Part shown: positions 5,466 through 5,704 of the stretch, one piece after another
Position numbering within the stretch: position 1 is the first letter of the stretch
Layout: the number at the start of each line of letters is the position of its first letter
Assembly (NCBI GenBank): GCA_016191795.1
Contig: JACPVK010000411.1
Location: 1 to 5,704, forward strand
Source of the DNA: Gammaproteobacteria bacterium
GTDB lineage: Bacteria; Pseudomonadota; Gammaproteobacteria; SZUA-229
Length of the DNA: 5,704 nucleotides
Direction: 5' to 3'
The notes under the pieces: model-generated
Databases searched by the model: none
Seen by the model: the letters and a program-made list of their open reading frames with translations, nothing else
What the model was told of the DNA's origin: nothing
Made by a program: the position numbers and the translations under genes

Positions 5466-5704
5466 TTATTTATGCCCGGAATGGCCAAAACCACCGGCAC
5501 CACGATCCGATGACTCAAAGTCTTCAACCTGTTCCCAGTCAACACGTACTACGGGTAAAAATACCAGTTGCGCAATACGATCTCCGGGTTCGATATTAAA
5601 ACTGTCCTTGCTACGGTTCCAGCAGGATACAAAAAGTTGTCCCTGATAATCCGAGTCAATCAGGCCAACAAGATTACCCAGGACAATGCCGTGTTTATGG
5701 CCAA
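5466..5704 (-). CDS. dut: dUTP diphosphatase (dUTPase), C-terminal half, cut by window edge
   Basis: Dut hydrolyses dUTP to dUMP and pyrophosphate, keeping uracil out of DNA and supplying dUMP for thymidylate synthesis. It is a cytosolic homotrimer. The visible 78 residues start with GHKHGIVLGNLVGLIDSDYQ, nearly identical to E. coli Dut just after its PRSG motif. The Asp of GLID corresponds to the catalytic Asp90. Motif 4 is GDRIAQLVFLPVV. The C-terminal motif 5, DRGAGGFGHSG, closes over the active site using its Phe. The chain ends GHSGHK with a TAA at 5468-5466. About 70 N-terminal residues, including motifs 1 and 2, lie outside. It is the first gene in view of the same-strand dut-algC-argB series. 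In related genomes coaBC usually precedes it. Confidence 0.96.
   Translation of the reverse strand, partial: GHKHGIVLGNLVGLIDSDYQGQLFVSCWNRSKDSFNIEPGDRIAQLVFLPVVRVDWEQVEDFESSDRGAGGFGHSGHK

Noticed and set aside
1..5704. A hidden defence, mobile or biosynthetic system
   Set aside because: All long frames that make sense belong to recognised housekeeping or common families; there is no transposase, integrase, terminal repeat pair, CRISPR-like spacing or tRNA end.

Overview
The window is an ordinary chromosomal housekeeping segment of a gammaproteobacterium. The gene order dut - algC - argB, followed further on by pyrE and an exonuclease III/Crc-family gene, matches what I recall of the dut-algC-argB ... 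pyrE-crc neighbourhood in Pseudomonas and related groups. The proteins read like gammaproteobacterial orthologues. GC content looks moderate, and nothing allows a genus to be named.

Layout from left to right. 1-274 (minus) is the N-terminal third of an exodeoxyribonuclease III (xth), cut by the window edge. It is divergent from pyrE (335-976, plus; orotate phosphoribosyltransferase), with a 60-bp shared upstream region. pyrE converges on a TauE/SafE (TSUP) membrane permease gene (1008-1763, minus). That gene is divergent from an exported DUF4124 protein gene (1876-2676, plus), which encodes a long charged helical middle and an Ala/Pro/Thr-rich tail containing a 24-bp tandem repeat. The DUF4124 gene converges on argB (2923-3801, minus; N-acetylglutamate kinase) across a 246-bp gap holding a strong perfect hairpin. 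Next come algC (3928-5304, minus; phosphomannomutase/phosphoglucomutase) and the C-terminal half of dut (5466-5704, minus; dUTPase), which runs off the right edge. dut, algC and argB lie on one strand and may be partly co-transcribed, but their gaps (161 and 126 bp) are wide and each holds a piece of CTCTG/CTTTGCG-type repeat DNA.

Functionally the genes are linked by conserved neighbourhood rather than by one pathway. dut and pyrE serve pyrimidine nucleotide metabolism (dUMP for dTTP, OMP for UMP), argB is the second step of arginine synthesis, algC supplies hexose-1-phosphates for envelope polysaccharides, and xth repairs DNA. The TSUP and DUF4124 genes are the less constrained part, sitting between argB and pyrE.

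I found no mobile element, CRISPR array, RNA gene, defence system or new multi-gene system. The points worth a second look are small: the hairpin between the convergent genes, an imperfect inverted repeat in the argB leader that also inflates the apparent argB reading frame, a related 9-bp tandem repeat upstream of algC, the 24-bp repeat in the DUF4124 gene, a 36-codon reading frame overlapping the algC start by ATGA, and the presence of a catalytically intact ExoIII at the locus where Pseudomonas carries crc.
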